In this document: one piece after another, positions 1 to 8,727 of the stretch
Position numbering within the stretch: position 1 is the first letter of the stretch
Layout: every line of letters begins with the position of its first letter
NCBI RefSeq assembly: GCF_007750395.1
Contig: NZ_CP036281.1
Coordinates: 2,813,001-2,877,000, forward strand
Source: Polystyrenella longa
GTDB taxonomy: Bacteria > Planctomycetota > Planctomycetia > Planctomycetales > Planctomycetaceae
Reading direction: 5' to 3'
Length of the DNA stretch: 64,000 bases
Translations under genes and position numbers: made by a program
Notes under the pieces: model-generated
Seen by the model: only the letters and a program-made list of their open reading frames with translations
Told to the model about the DNA's origin: nothing
The model's database searches: none

Positions 1-225
1 AATATCCATATTGAGGACATGGTCCGCGGTGTGCACGATCACCTGAGGTTTGGTGAAGGTGAAATCGACTTTGTCTCTGTCTTGCAAGCGTTAGCCGAAG
101 TCGACTACGCCGGCGGTCTCTATGTGGAACTCAGTCGCCACAGTCATATGGCTCCCGATGTCCTCGCGGAGTCGATTGATTTTCTGCAAGCCAAAGCAGA
201 GAGTGCCGGCGTAGAACTCTCATAG
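1..225 (+). CDS. Sugar phosphate isomerase/epimerase (TIM barrel), C-terminal fragment
   Basis: The reading frame is already open at base 1, so only the last 74 residues are present. The fragment begins NIHIED and contains H-x-R-FGEGEIDF followed by a YAGGLYVELSRHSH stretch. This is the usual end of the AP-endonuclease-2-like sugar isomerase fold, in which a metal-binding His-Glu pair sits in the HxED and late Glu strands. Members of this family isomerise or epimerise free or phosphorylated sugars and are very abundant in planctomycetes. The substrate cannot be told from the fragment. Family assignment is fairly secure; the specific reaction is unknown. Confidence 0.72.
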   Translation, partial: NIHIEDMVRGVHDHLRFGEGEIDFVSVLQALAEVDYAGGLYVELSRHSHMAPDVLAESIDFLQAKAESAGVELS

Positions 226-255
226 GCTTGCTAACAGCGAGTATCTATCCTCAGC

Positions 256-1302
256 TTAATGAATTCCTCCGGGCAGGAAGATCATTGTCAGGGCATATAA
301 AGCCAGTAGGATCACACCAAAACCGCGGGACAGTCTTTCGGGCGAGAAAAAGATACCCACGCGGAAGACGACCAGAATCAGCATCATGGCCGGAAATAGC
401 AGAGTGTAGAACTTGGGACCGGCTGTCAGTCCCTGTTGAGTAACCGCAGCAGCGGCACCAGTCACGAATAAGACGTTGAGAATATCGGCACCGACAATAT
501 TTCCTACTGCCAGTTCTCCATGCCCCCTGCGGGCGGCAGTGACGGCGGTGACGAGTTCCGGCAGCGATGTTCCGAAGGCGACCAGTGAGGCACTGATGAC
601 GGCTTGAGGCACACCGATTCGCTCAGCGGCAACCTGTACCAGCGGGATCAAAAACTTGGACGTGGCGACGACAACGAAGATTCCGACGCACAGTTTCAGG
701 ATAACCTTCCAGAGTGGGGCAGAGGCGTCTTGTTCGAATTCTTCGAGCGTTGTGGTGCCGTCCCGTTCTTTCCGTGCCCAATAGGCAGACATCCATAAGT
801 AAAGTGCCAGCAGACCGAGGAAAACGAAACCTACCCACTGTTTCATATTCCCCTGTGCATTACCGGCCATGATGTCGCCCCAACTGGAGCCCCAGGGCCA
901 GCAGACCAATACCAACAGAAGCCCCGCCAGAAGTTGCAGCCAACCCTGACGATTGACAATCCGTTTAGGAAGCGGCAAGGGCGTAATGAGGCACGCGATT
1001 CCAAGGATCAGGCCAGTATCACAAATAATAGAACCGACGGCATTGCCCAGCGCCATATCAGGGTTACCCTCAATGGCCGCCAGAACTGAAACCGCCGTTT
1101 CGGGCATGGTCGTTCCGAGGCTGACCACAGTCGCCCCAATGACGATTTTCGGGATTTGAGCACGTTCTGACAGAACCACCGCCTCGTTTACAAGCGTATC
1201 GGCAGCCAGGCCCAACAGGAGCAGCAACCCCAGGATTGAAGGTACGAGGTAGTACCAGGGCCACGGGTTAATCAATTCGTAAAACAGGTGGTCGATGTCC
1301 AT
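256..1302 (-). CDS. Calcium/sodium antiporter (CaCA family, YrbG-like)
   Basis: This 348-residue membrane protein has the two inverted alpha-repeats that define the cation/Ca2+ exchanger superfamily. The first is GATVVSLGTTMPETAVS near residues 57-73, followed by GNAVGS. The second is SASLVAFGTSLPELVTAV near residues 240-257, followed by GNIVGADILN. The paired acidic residues in the (G)T-x-x-PE motifs form the cation site. About ten hydrophobic segments are visible, with a charged cytoplasmic linker (ERDGTTTLEEFEQD) between the halves. Family knowledge says such proteins exchange Na+ (or K+/H+) for Ca2+ across the cytoplasmic membrane. The gene is divergent from the ornithine cyclodeaminase-like gene, with 400 bp between them. 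Ion specificity is inferred only. Confidence 0.88.
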   Translation of the reverse strand: MDIDHLFYELINPWPWYYLVPSILGLLLLLGLAADTLVNEAVVLSERAQIPKIVIGATVVSLGTTMPETAVSVLAAIEGNPDMALGNAVGSIICDTGLILGIACLITPLPLPKRIVNRQGWLQLLAGLLLVLVCWPWGSSWGDIMAGNAQGNMKQWVGFVFLGLLALYLWMSAYWARKERDGTTTLEEFEQDASAPLWKVILKLCVGIFVVVATSKFLIPLVQVAAERIGVPQAVISASLVAFGTSLPELVTAVTAARRGHGELAVGNIVGADILNVLFVTGAAAAVTQQGLTAGPKFYTLLFPAMMLILVVFRVGIFFSPERLSRGFGVILLALYALTMIFLPGGIH

Positions 1303-1702
1303 CAGAGGTCCGACTTTCGGGTGAATTTCAGGCGAAGTTTTTTATCGGAAAAGTATGAATTCAAACAACGGAGTATCGGCAGCAGAGTTCCACCGTCGAG
1401 GATTTAAAAAAGCGGATCCAGATGCGGAAATCAAGAAGTATTCGGTGGGATCTCACCCTCAGGTTAAAAAGGTGTATTACTTTCCCTCACTTCTTCTTTT
1501 CGTTCCGTAAAATTGCAGTGTAACGAATGTTTCAGAACAGAACGATCCAGCCTGCATGGGGGATCAATCGGTTCCTGCAGATTCCTGAATTTTCTGAAGA
1601 AAGTTCTGGTACAAATGTAGAGGAGACGTTCCATTGGGATGGTGGCCACCCACTTTATTTTGGCTCGTTATACATCACTCTGTTTTCCCTCGAAAGGTAA
1701 TC
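1303..1702. other. Intergenic region between divergent antiporter and cyclodeaminase genes
   Basis: This 400-bp stretch separates two divergently transcribed genes and must carry both promoters. I see AT-rich patches but no reading frame with coding character, no clear hairpin with a T-run and no recognisable riboswitch. A purine-rich ribosome site (GAAAGG) lies just before the start at 1703. Confidence 0.5.
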
Positions 1703-2971
1703 ATGCCTCACAATCAGGAAACGTCAGCGAATTCAGAAGACCCTGCGCCCCAGTTTTGGGAGAAGGTGACATTAGAGGGGCATATTATTGACAGTCTGTT
1801 GCTTCCGAAGGTTCTTGATCTGATTCTATCTATGAGAGGGTCGTTTGAATTTGAAGAAGTCGAGATCGGAAAGAAGCAACAGGACGACAGTTATGCCGTG
1901 ATTAATGTGGGTGCTGACGATGCGTCGACGTTAAACGATATACTTCAGCAGATTGCTCAGCATGGGGCGCGGTTAGTCGATCAGGTCGATTGCAAACTGG
2001 AACCTGTTGATATGGCGGGGGTGCTTCCTGATGACTTCTATGCGACGACCAATATGGCGACCGAAATACGAATCGACGAGAACTGGATACCCGTAACCAG
2101 ACAGGAAATGGATTGTGGGATTCGATATGAACCGAAAACAGGTGTGGCAGATTGTATTCCCATGTCGGATGTCGCAGTGGGAGAGCAGATCGTCGTTGGC
2201 CATCGTGGAGTCCGCATTCAACCGGAGCAGCGTCCTCGCAGTGGAAAAACGGACCTGTTCCAGTTCATGAACAGCACTGTATCCAGCGAGAAGCCGAAGC
2301 ATGTGACCGTGAAAGAGATAGCGCGGGCGATGCGGGATGCAAAAGCAGGAAGCGGAAAGATTCTGGTGGTAGGTGGGCCCGCAGTGGTACACACGGGAAG
2401 TCGCCAGCACTTGAGTTATCTGATTCGTGAGGGATTTGTTGATGTGCTCTTTGCCGGGAATGCCCTGGCGACTCATGACATTGAACAGTCTTTCTTCAAT
2501 ACCAGTCTTGGTATTTCGATGGAGCATGGTGGATCAATCGAAGAAGGGCATGAGCACCACTTGCGTACAATCAATCGAATACGCCGTGCAGGCAGTATTC
2601 AACAGGCGGTTGATTCCGGGTTGCTGACCAATGGGATAATGTACGAATGCATTAAACGCCCGATTCCTTATTTGCTCGCTGGAAGTATTCGCGATGATGG
2701 CCCCCTGCCCGATGTGATCACGGATGCACTCGAAGCTCAACGGAGGATGCGGGAACTCGTGCAAGGAGTCTCCTTTGCACTGATGATCGCGACAACATTA
2801 CATTCGATTGCAGTCGGGAACTTATTGCCTGCCTCGGTAAAAGTAGTCTGCGTTGATATCAACCCGGCGACGGTAACCAAACTCGCCGATCGAGGAACTT
2901 TCCAAACGGTTGGATTGGTGACCGATGTGGAGCCTTTCCTTCGTATTCTGAAACAGGAACTGAGGGAATAG
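1703..2971 (+). CDS. COG1915/TIGR00300-type protein, probable ornithine cyclodeaminase
   Basis: The 422-residue product matches the layout of the LOR/SDH-like COG1915 family. An N-terminal alpha/beta domain begins VTLEGHIIDSLLLPKVLDLI. The C-terminal half is Rossmann-like with ILVVGGPAVVHTG, a nucleotide-domain LFAGNALATHD, and GGSIEEGHEHHLRTINRIR. Archaeal members are reported as an alternative ornithine cyclodeaminase making proline from ornithine, and the same domain forms the N-terminal part of cyanobacterial arginine dihydrolase enzymes. I therefore infer a role in arginine/ornithine/proline metabolism in the cytoplasm. The frame is open upstream to 1634, but the ATG at 1703 is preceded by GAAAGG and starts where the family alignment would begin. 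No partner amino-acid genes are adjacent. Confidence 0.75.
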   Translation: MPHNQETSANSEDPAPQFWEKVTLEGHIIDSLLLPKVLDLILSMRGSFEFEEVEIGKKQQDDSYAVINVGADDASTLNDILQQIAQHGARLVDQVDCKLEPVDMAGVLPDDFYATTNMATEIRIDENWIPVTRQEMDCGIRYEPKTGVADCIPMSDVAVGEQIVVGHRGVRIQPEQRPRSGKTDLFQFMNSTVSSEKPKHVTVKEIARAMRDAKAGSGKILVVGGPAVVHTGSRQHLSYLIREGFVDVLFAGNALATHDIEQSFFNTSLGISMEHGGSIEEGHEHHLRTINRIRRAGSIQQAVDSGLLTNGIMYECIKRPIPYLLAGSIRDDGPLPDVITDALEAQRRMRELVQGVSFALMIATTLHSIAVGNLLPASVKVVCVDINPATVTKLADRGTFQTVGLVTDVEPFLRILKQELRE

Positions 2972-3127
2972 GCAGAATGAATGTTTTGGGAGGGCAGGCA
3001 TGAAGGCGGACTGGATAACTTTAAAAGAGGCGGTTTAGAACGACTTTTTCGATTAAAGTATCTTTGCGGGTTACGCCGATCTGTCTGAGAGAGAGTAGAT
3101 CTGTTTCTCAGAGAGAAAGTACGCCCT

Positions 3128-4708
3128 ATGCGGCTTTGTTTGCCTATTTTATTATGCGTCTCCCTGCTCACGGGGTGTGTCGTCACCGATACAGGTGTGA
3201 CCAATCCGGTGCCTGGGCTCTCTACCGTTGCGGTTGCACCGTTTCTCAACTTGAGTACTGAACGAGCCGTAGATGGTCGCCAATTTGCTGAAGCCTATTA
3301 CGCGGAACTCCAGAAAGTACCCGGTTTTGAAGTCGTTCCCGTTGGTGTCGTCGAAACAGCTATGGTCCAACATGGCTTGGAAGAAATGCGCGGACCTGAA
3401 GATGCGGTTCGCCTCGCCAAAATACTTAATGTCGATGCCGTCGTTGTTGGTGCCGTAACGGACTACAAGGCTTACGCACCGCCTCGGATGGGATTGAAAG
3501 TCTCCTGGTATTCACCATACGACTGGAGCTTCACTCCAGGCATTCCCATCGATCCTCTGGCGCGCACGCGTCTGGAAAACGAACAGGAACTGCGAGAGAA
3601 CATGTACCGGGAAGCCAACCGGCGTCCGTTGGAGTTAGGCGATTGTTGTACCTGCCCGCCCGGAGAATGCGATGGACGTTGTCTCGCACAAGCTAATTGT
3701 GATTGCGAACATGGCCTGGAAAGTTGTCAGAGTGGCCAATGCAGTGGTCTCTGTTCCGGTTCGGACTGTCAGCAATGTTCGGCTGGGAATGACGGGATGA
3801 GCGGCTGGTTTCATCAGAAGAGTGAACGAAACAAAGTGCGGTGGGAACGATTCAAAAAAGAAATGAAAGACCCGTTCGAGCTGCATAAAGGGCCTCGCGA
3901 AGACAAATTACGGGTACCAGTTCCCTGGCCTGATTACCGTGGTCAGTCTCCGGATAATCCGAGTGCGGAATTCGGACATTCGATGACCTCCAATCAGCCG
4001 ATGGCGCTCTCTGCTACAGGAACAGCTGATCAGGTGAGAATGGCTTCTGGTCATGCTGTGGAATCATTCCAGAATACGACATGGAAGCTGCAACTCAGTT
4101 CCGAGCAGATCGATCCCCAACAGTCAGCATATCAGCAGGTGGCCGCGAGTCAGCAGCCTCAATTCACCGCAAATTCGCAAATGGCATTGGTCGATGGACC
4201 GCTTCTTTTTTTACCAGGATCCAGTTCAGAGACTGTGATGATTTCACAAATGCCGCAGGCACCGCCAGTTCCGGATTCGGTAAAAAAAACGCCTGTGGAA
4301 CCACAGCCAGCATTGAGTGTACCCAAACAGACTGAGCCAGAGCCTATTGTTCCTCCAGTACCCAAATCTACAGTACAGCCACTGCCACAGAAAGAACCAG
4401 TACTGGAGATGTACCAGGTTACTCCAGGGGAGCCGCTGGAATTGCCGATGTATCAAGAGGCCTTAAACAGCCGACCCTTTATGGAATACAGCCGCATGTT
4501 TGACGCAACAGATGCGGATTTGGTGGCGAATTTCCGAGATTATTACGAATTAAGTGGTGATCCCCGAAGTGGAAGCTGGGAGTCTCGGCTTCACCGAACT
4601 GATGACTATATCCGGTTTGTATCACATTTAATGATTAAAGAGATGTTGATGCTGCACGGCGGAGAAGCCCGTCGGCGAATCATCTTTGTCCCCCGAAAGT
4701 TCAAGTGA
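3128..4708 (+). CDS. Secreted lipoprotein with CsgG-like N-terminal domain and 12-cysteine cluster
   Basis: The 526-residue product starts with a lipoprotein signal: a hydrophobic stretch ending SLLTG-C17. Residues 31-120 (STVAVAPFLNLS...VDAVVVGAVTDY) resemble the alpha/beta domain of CsgG/GNA1162-type outer membrane lipoproteins, where a conserved strand is followed by a helix and another strand. Residues 173-217 then hold 12 cysteines in 45 positions, including CC and CxC pairs. A Pro/Gln-rich low-complexity region spans roughly 330-440. The last 90 residues look folded again and end in a basic FVPRKFK. A likely role is an envelope scaffold or assembly factor, but I do not recognise the full protein. 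The start is supported by GAGAGAAAG upstream. Confidence 0.7.
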   Translation: MRLCLPILLCVSLLTGCVVTDTGVTNPVPGLSTVAVAPFLNLSTERAVDGRQFAEAYYAELQKVPGFEVVPVGVVETAMVQHGLEEMRGPEDAVRLAKILNVDAVVVGAVTDYKAYAPPRMGLKVSWYSPYDWSFTPGIPIDPLARTRLENEQELRENMYREANRRPLELGDCCTCPPGECDGRCLAQANCDCEHGLESCQSGQCSGLCSGSDCQQCSAGNDGMSGWFHQKSERNKVRWERFKKEMKDPFELHKGPREDKLRVPVPWPDYRGQSPDNPSAEFGHSMTSNQPMALSATGTADQVRMASGHAVESFQNTTWKLQLSSEQIDPQQSAYQQVAASQQPQFTANSQMALVDGPLLFLPGSSSETVMISQMPQAPPVPDSVKKTPVEPQPALSVPKQTEPEPIVPPVPKSTVQPLPQKEPVLEMYQVTPGEPLELPMYQEALNSRPFMEYSRMFDATDADLVANFRDYYELSGDPRSGSWESRLHRTDDYIRFVSHLMIKEMLMLHGGEARRRIIFVPRKFK

Positions 4709-4843
4709 TCACTACCTGGTTTTACCGATAAGGAAGATGGTCCCAAAAGTTTAATAGAGTTCGCCTGACCGTGCTTTGATCCCCTTTTGTCAGGCACTGT
4801 CTCTCCAGGACGGATTTGAGAGACCATTCAAGGAAAGAATCTA

Positions 4844-5098
4844 ATGCACCGTGGAATGAACGTAATTGCTCTGGTCAAAGAATCGGAACGTTATATATTT
4901 TTATATGATGATTCGAGTCCACGGGTATTACTTGAGCAACTGGGCAAGAAGGCAGCCGATCCGGATTTGAACTTTACCTGGTATGATGCGGCCATTCTCA
5001 GTCAGAAAGTGCGCCGTCTCCAGGAAGAGCAGCAGGAAAAAACATTCCAGCCGCATTTCCCGAAGAAGCTGCCAGGTAGTACGCGACAGATTTTCTAA
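4844..5098 (+). CDS. Conserved small hypothetical protein upstream of xer gene
   Basis: An 84-residue soluble protein of unknown function. The N-terminal half (NVIALVKESERYIFLYDD) reads like paired beta-strands, followed by a helix and a basic, Gln/Lys-rich tail (RRLQEEQQEKTF). An AAGGAAAG ribosome site lies nine bases before the ATG at 4844. A second ATG at 4856 is also possible. It lies 89 bp before the Xer recombinase and on the same strand, so the two may be cotranscribed. I do not recognise a family; the balanced codon use, clean ribosome site and folded-looking sequence argue that it is real. Confidence 0.62.
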   Translation: MHRGMNVIALVKESERYIFLYDDSSPRVLLEQLGKKAADPDLNFTWYDAAILSQKVRRLQEEQQEKTFQPHFPKKLPGSTRQIF

Positions 5099-5187
5099 CG
5101 ACCTCGGAAACGTAGACACCCCTGGGTATCGCAATTCTCCCGGTCGTGATTGATCTGCTTGTTACTCTTTCCGCAGGTATATGATTT

Positions 5188-6096
5188 ATGTATGCAGCCA
5201 TTGACGCGTTTATTCGATACATGACCATCGAAAGAAATGCGTCGGAGCTGACAGAAAAGTCGTATGCAGAAGATCTGAGAAGTCTGGTCGAGTTCTTCAC
5301 CGACTTTGTAGGCCATCTGCCGGAACCGCGGGAGGTCGATGTGGCTCAACTACGGCAATACGTGGCCTACCTGCATGAATGTCAGTATTCCCGACGAACT
5401 ATTGCCCGCCGCCTTGCTTGCTTGCGTAGTTTCTTTCGATTCTGTTGTCGCGAAGGTTTGGCTGATAATAACCCGGCCAAGCCACTGCGAACGCCTCGAC
5501 TAGGATCCAGCCTTCCGCATTTTCTGACGACTGAGCAAGTCGGGTTGTTACTGGAAGCTCCTGCTAAAGACGACACTCAGGGTCTCCGGGATCGCGCGAT
5601 TCTGGAGACAATGTATTCGGCCGGTTTGCGTGTGAGTGAACTCGTCGGTCTGGACGTCGATGATTGGGATCAGGACGCCGGTATTCTCCGCGTGTTTGGT
5701 AAAGGGCGTAAAGAACGAATTGCACCTGTTGGAAGTTATGCGACTCAAGCCCTGCTGGAATGGGTGGATGTCCGGGAACCAAACCCCAAGGGAGGTGCCG
5801 AGTCTACTGCGACATTATTCTTAAATCGCTTCGGTAATCGAATCACCACTCGGAGTATTGGTCGAATGTTAGAGAAGTATCTCAAACAGACCGGACTCGA
5901 TACTCTTACATCACCGCACACCCTTCGGCACAGTTTTGCTACCCATCTCCTGGATGGTGGTGCTGATTTGCGTAGTGTGCAGGAATTGCTCGGACACAAA
6001 AGTCTGAGCACCACGCAGATTTATACCCATGTCAGTACGCGACGTTTACGGGAAACTTACGAGAAATCTCATCCGCATGCGGCTCCTGCTTCGTAA
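5188..6096 (+). CDS. xerC: Tyrosine recombinase XerC/XerD
   Basis: The 302-residue protein has the complete chromosome-dimer-resolution recombinase layout. An N-terminal SAM-like core-binding domain spans residues 1-90. The catalytic domain carries R148 (SAGLRVSEL), K172 (GKGRKE), H244-x-x-R247 (HTLRHSF), H270 (LLGHKSL) and the nucleophile Y279 (TQIYTHV). Length and spacing match XerC/XerD exactly. Such enzymes resolve chromosome dimers at dif with FtsK. Whether this copy is XerC or XerD cannot be settled from sequence by eye, so the symbol is provisional. The start ATG at 5188 is the one that gives the normal N-terminus. It is unrelated to the island integrase near 57.2 kb. Confidence 0.92.
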   Translation: MYAAIDAFIRYMTIERNASELTEKSYAEDLRSLVEFFTDFVGHLPEPREVDVAQLRQYVAYLHECQYSRRTIARRLACLRSFFRFCCREGLADNNPAKPLRTPRLGSSLPHFLTTEQVGLLLEAPAKDDTQGLRDRAILETMYSAGLRVSELVGLDVDDWDQDAGILRVFGKGRKERIAPVGSYATQALLEWVDVREPNPKGGAESTATLFLNRFGNRITTRSIGRMLEKYLKQTGLDTLTSPHTLRHSFATHLLDGGADLRSVQELLGHKSLSTTQIYTHVSTRRLRETYEKSHPHAAPAS

Positions 6097-6175
6097 AACG
6101 ATTTCGTGTTTTACTGATGCGGTTGTATAATATCCTTCCAGAGGATCATTCAAGTTCACGCAGGGTAGAGAAATT

Positions 6176-6571
6176 ATGGACCGTCACGAAGAGGCTTTGT
6201 TAGACTTCCTGGAACTGGCTGCAGTATCCGATCAGAAAAAGCAGTATCCCAGTCGAGATAAACTATTGTTACTGGCAGGTTGGGAAGCGTGCCAGACGGG
6301 CTTATTGAACGTGGCGGACCGTTGTCGCGATGCCATTTTAAAACATAACCCACAGCATCTCGTCGGTAAGTATGATCGTTTTCATGAGATGATGAAGACG
6401 GAAGCAGGTTCGTCTTTGATTCATCAACTGGAACGTCAGATTTCCAGAGAACGCGTCGAATTTCTGCTTGAGGAACTTTCGGGGGGGCAAACAAAAACCC
6501 CTCGGCCTTCTTCAACAGAAGGCGAGGGGTATCATGAATTTATTGATCAATTGCTGGCTGAAATAGGTTAA
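6176..6571 (+). CDS. Hypothetical helical protein; its 3' end carries a terminator for the opposite strand
   Basis: This 131-residue, mostly helical, charged protein has no recognised domain. The middle segment (LLLLAGWEACQTGLLNVADRCRDAILKHNPQHLVG) looks TPR-like, with a helix-turn-helix rhythm and a NPQH turn. An upstream AGGGTAG may be its ribosome site. Planctomycetes often carry short TPR-like proteins of this size. The gene converges on the pilus operon with only 18 bp between stop codons. The codons for residues about 108-119 lie within a strong hairpin that serves as terminator for the opposite strand, so this part of the protein (PRPSSTEGEG) may be dictated by RNA rather than by protein function. 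Confidence 0.62.
   Translation: MDRHEEALLDFLELAAVSDQKKQYPSRDKLLLLAGWEACQTGLLNVADRCRDAILKHNPQHLVGKYDRFHEMMKTEAGSSLIHQLERQISRERVEFLLEELSGGQTKTPRPSSTEGEGYHEFIDQLLAEIG
6497..6530 (-). terminator. Rho-independent terminator of the pilus-like operon, inside the convergent gene
   Basis: Bases 6497-6511 and 6517-6530 form a stem of 14 pairs with one bulged base and a five-base loop. Read on the minus strand the stem is followed immediately by TTTTTGTTTG. It lies 60-93 bases after the stop of the gene ending at 6590, so it fits as the terminator of the 12.7-6.6 kb operon. On the plus strand it has A residues before it and no T-run after it, so it is directional. Confidence 0.82.
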
Positions 6572-6589
6572 CTAACTGACATAATTTCA

Positions 6590-8656
6590 TCATCTACGGC
6601 TCGACCGCCGCTGAGTTGGATTAAAATTAGTGCCTCTGTCGCGTGAGCCTCGGCGGTCGTCACCGTCAGACCCCTCCGTGGCAGTCGCACTACTTTGATC
6701 GTACGTAAGTCGTTCATACTTGACTGTGTTCTCGAGTTGCGATTCAGTACTTTTCTCTGCAATGTCGTCCTTAATTTTCAGGACTCCTTTTGAGTTCGTA
6801 AACAGCCCTAAAGTTGGGATGCCTGGTAAATTTCGTCCTGTTGAATCAGGAAACTGTAAGTCAGTATGAAGTTCGGGACTCAATTCAATGGGACTCTCAA
6901 ATGCCAATGCCATGTCTAGTGAATGAAAACTGACGTCCTCTTTCTCCACTTTTTGTTCGTCCGGTTTCACGACTTCGGTTCTCGTACGATCCGCTACGAA
7001 ATCTCCCAGTTTGACGCTGATTGATGAATTAATCAAAGTCCCGAGGTTCTCCAACCATTGGAATGCCTCAACTCGAGACGACCAGCGGCCTTGAACCTCA
7101 ACAGGTTCTTTAACGATGTAATATTGCAAGTCGTCCACCACGGCGACAGGCAGTGTAGGATTGCTCCAAGAGGACTCTCGGAATTCTCCTTCAACGATCT
7201 CTGGAGAGGCGACTTTGTAAAGCTCTTTCTGATAGTTCGGATTGCGAAAAACCAGTTTGACGCGATAGCGATAAATCTGGCCAGGTTCAACGGCGAAATC
7301 CAGGAACCGAAATAGCAGGAGGTTGGATTCTGCTGTAGCGGCCGACTTCAGTTTATCAATAATTTTCTTTTCGCGATCGTCGGGGGATTCTTTAAGCAGG
7401 CTATCGAGGAAGGATTCAGAGGAAGCGTTCTGTAACTGATTTACGTTATACGAAAAAGTACTAAACCCACCCTGGTTCTTCTGTGCTTCCTGTTGAACAC
7501 GAAGTTTTTCAAGTTCGCGATCGACCATCTCAGATACGATATTCTTTTGCTGTTCAATTTCTTCCGGTGAGAGAACGTAGTTTTCAATCAGTGGATGAGT
7601 GGCGTATTTCCCCCAGTTTCCGCGGGTACGAGAAGGTAGAGGCATCGTGAAAATGTTGTTGGTAACGAATTGATTCACACTCTCTGGAGAAAATCCAGCG
7701 GACCGCTGCAGAATGTTTTCCGTCACGGGGCGACTTACTTCTCGCCATTCACCCGTCCAGGGATCTTTTCCCGGCTCGGCGACCTGTCGTTCGATCTTGA
7801 AATCATAAAGGAGCTCGTCGATATTCATAACAGATTGTGCCATGGATGAGGAATTCATGGCTTTAAGTAATTCAAGCTTTTGCTGACGGACAGGGAAAAC
7901 GCCGGTGACGGAGACGAACCTATGAGGTTCAGACACAGAGGCACTCTGTCGCACCAGTCCCCCAAGTTCGCGGCGGGACCGTCGATCTTCTCGTTCAGTT
8001 TCTCGATTCGATCCGTTGCTGGCATTGTTAGCATTAGGGGTGGGACGTTGACGTCCGCGGTTATTGGTTTGCTTGGCTTCCTTTTCTTTTTTCTTGGCAT
8101 CTTCAATTCTTTGAAGTTGTTCTGAGGAGATACCAAACTGATTCATTAACTGCTGTTCCTGTTCAGACAGTTTATCTGCGCTGGTCGTATCCAATGTTTT
8201 CTCGGCCGCTTTAACCGCTTCGACTTTGTTTAAGTCAATCAAATCAAGTAAAGTTCTGCCACCATAGGCTTGTAGACCGCGTACGGTAAGAAATTCCGGC
8301 TCAACAGCAGGTTCGGTTATTTCATAGATGGGCCAATCCATGTCGGTACTGAAACCATATTTGTGTACCGCGATGGGATAAAGAATCTGTTGAATTTTAT
8401 TGTCAAGGTTCGAGTTCGCCTCAAATTGACTTCGTTCTTCTGCGGCCCAGTTGTTATCAAGGTAATCAACTCGGGCCTGATCGACCTTTGCCGTGAGCTC
8501 TTGGGGCTCAATGGGTGCGAATGACCAGTTCGTGGCGTACAAACAGTAGACCACGAATAAGACAGCGAAACTGACAAGGAACTTTTCGACATGGTTAATG
8601 AAGAAAACCTTGTAGTCCGTGGTTTTGATTTTGGTGATTACATTTTTGAAATTCAT
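6590..8656 (-). CDS. Membrane-anchored hypothetical protein, third gene of PilM operon
   Basis: The 688-residue product has a short cytoplasmic N-terminus, one transmembrane segment near residues 25-46 (KFLVSFAVLFVVYCLYATNW) and a large extracytoplasmic part. A charged, Gln/Asn/Arg-rich disordered stretch lies at about residues 190-235. A region around 445-560 (LLLFRFLDFAVEPGQIYRYRVKLVFRNPNY) looks like a beta-sandwich and is probably the main folded domain. The C-terminus is again Arg/Ser-rich. It follows the second gene with 71 bp between, and shares the operon led by PilM-PilN. The topology fits a PilO/PilP-like alignment-complex part, but I cannot identify a PilP domain, so the role is inferred from context. 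Confidence 0.72.
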   Translation of the reverse strand: MNFKNVITKIKTTDYKVFFINHVEKFLVSFAVLFVVYCLYATNWSFAPIEPQELTAKVDQARVDYLDNNWAAEERSQFEANSNLDNKIQQILYPIAVHKYGFSTDMDWPIYEITEPAVEPEFLTVRGLQAYGGRTLLDLIDLNKVEAVKAAEKTLDTTSADKLSEQEQQLMNQFGISSEQLQRIEDAKKKEKEAKQTNNRGRQRPTPNANNASNGSNRETEREDRRSRRELGGLVRQSASVSEPHRFVSVTGVFPVRQQKLELLKAMNSSSMAQSVMNIDELLYDFKIERQVAEPGKDPWTGEWREVSRPVTENILQRSAGFSPESVNQFVTNNIFTMPLPSRTRGNWGKYATHPLIENYVLSPEEIEQQKNIVSEMVDRELEKLRVQQEAQKNQGGFSTFSYNVNQLQNASSESFLDSLLKESPDDREKKIIDKLKSAATAESNLLLFRFLDFAVEPGQIYRYRVKLVFRNPNYQKELYKVASPEIVEGEFRESSWSNPTLPVAVVDDLQYYIVKEPVEVQGRWSSRVEAFQWLENLGTLINSSISVKLGDFVADRTRTEVVKPDEQKVEKEDVSFHSLDMALAFESPIELSPELHTDLQFPDSTGRNLPGIPTLGLFTNSKGVLKIKDDIAEKSTESQLENTVKYERLTYDQSSATATEGSDGDDRRGSRDRGTNFNPTQRRSSRR

Positions 8657-8727
8657 GGTTGGTTCCGAATTTCAGAGTATTTTAAAAGAGTATATGTACG
8701 GTGTTGGCTAAAGTTTCGACTTTGTAC

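Noticed and set aside
5188-6096. Mobile-element integrase near 5 kb
   Set aside because: Length and all catalytic motifs fit XerC/XerD, and neighbours are ordinary genes; no attachment site or GC change was seen.
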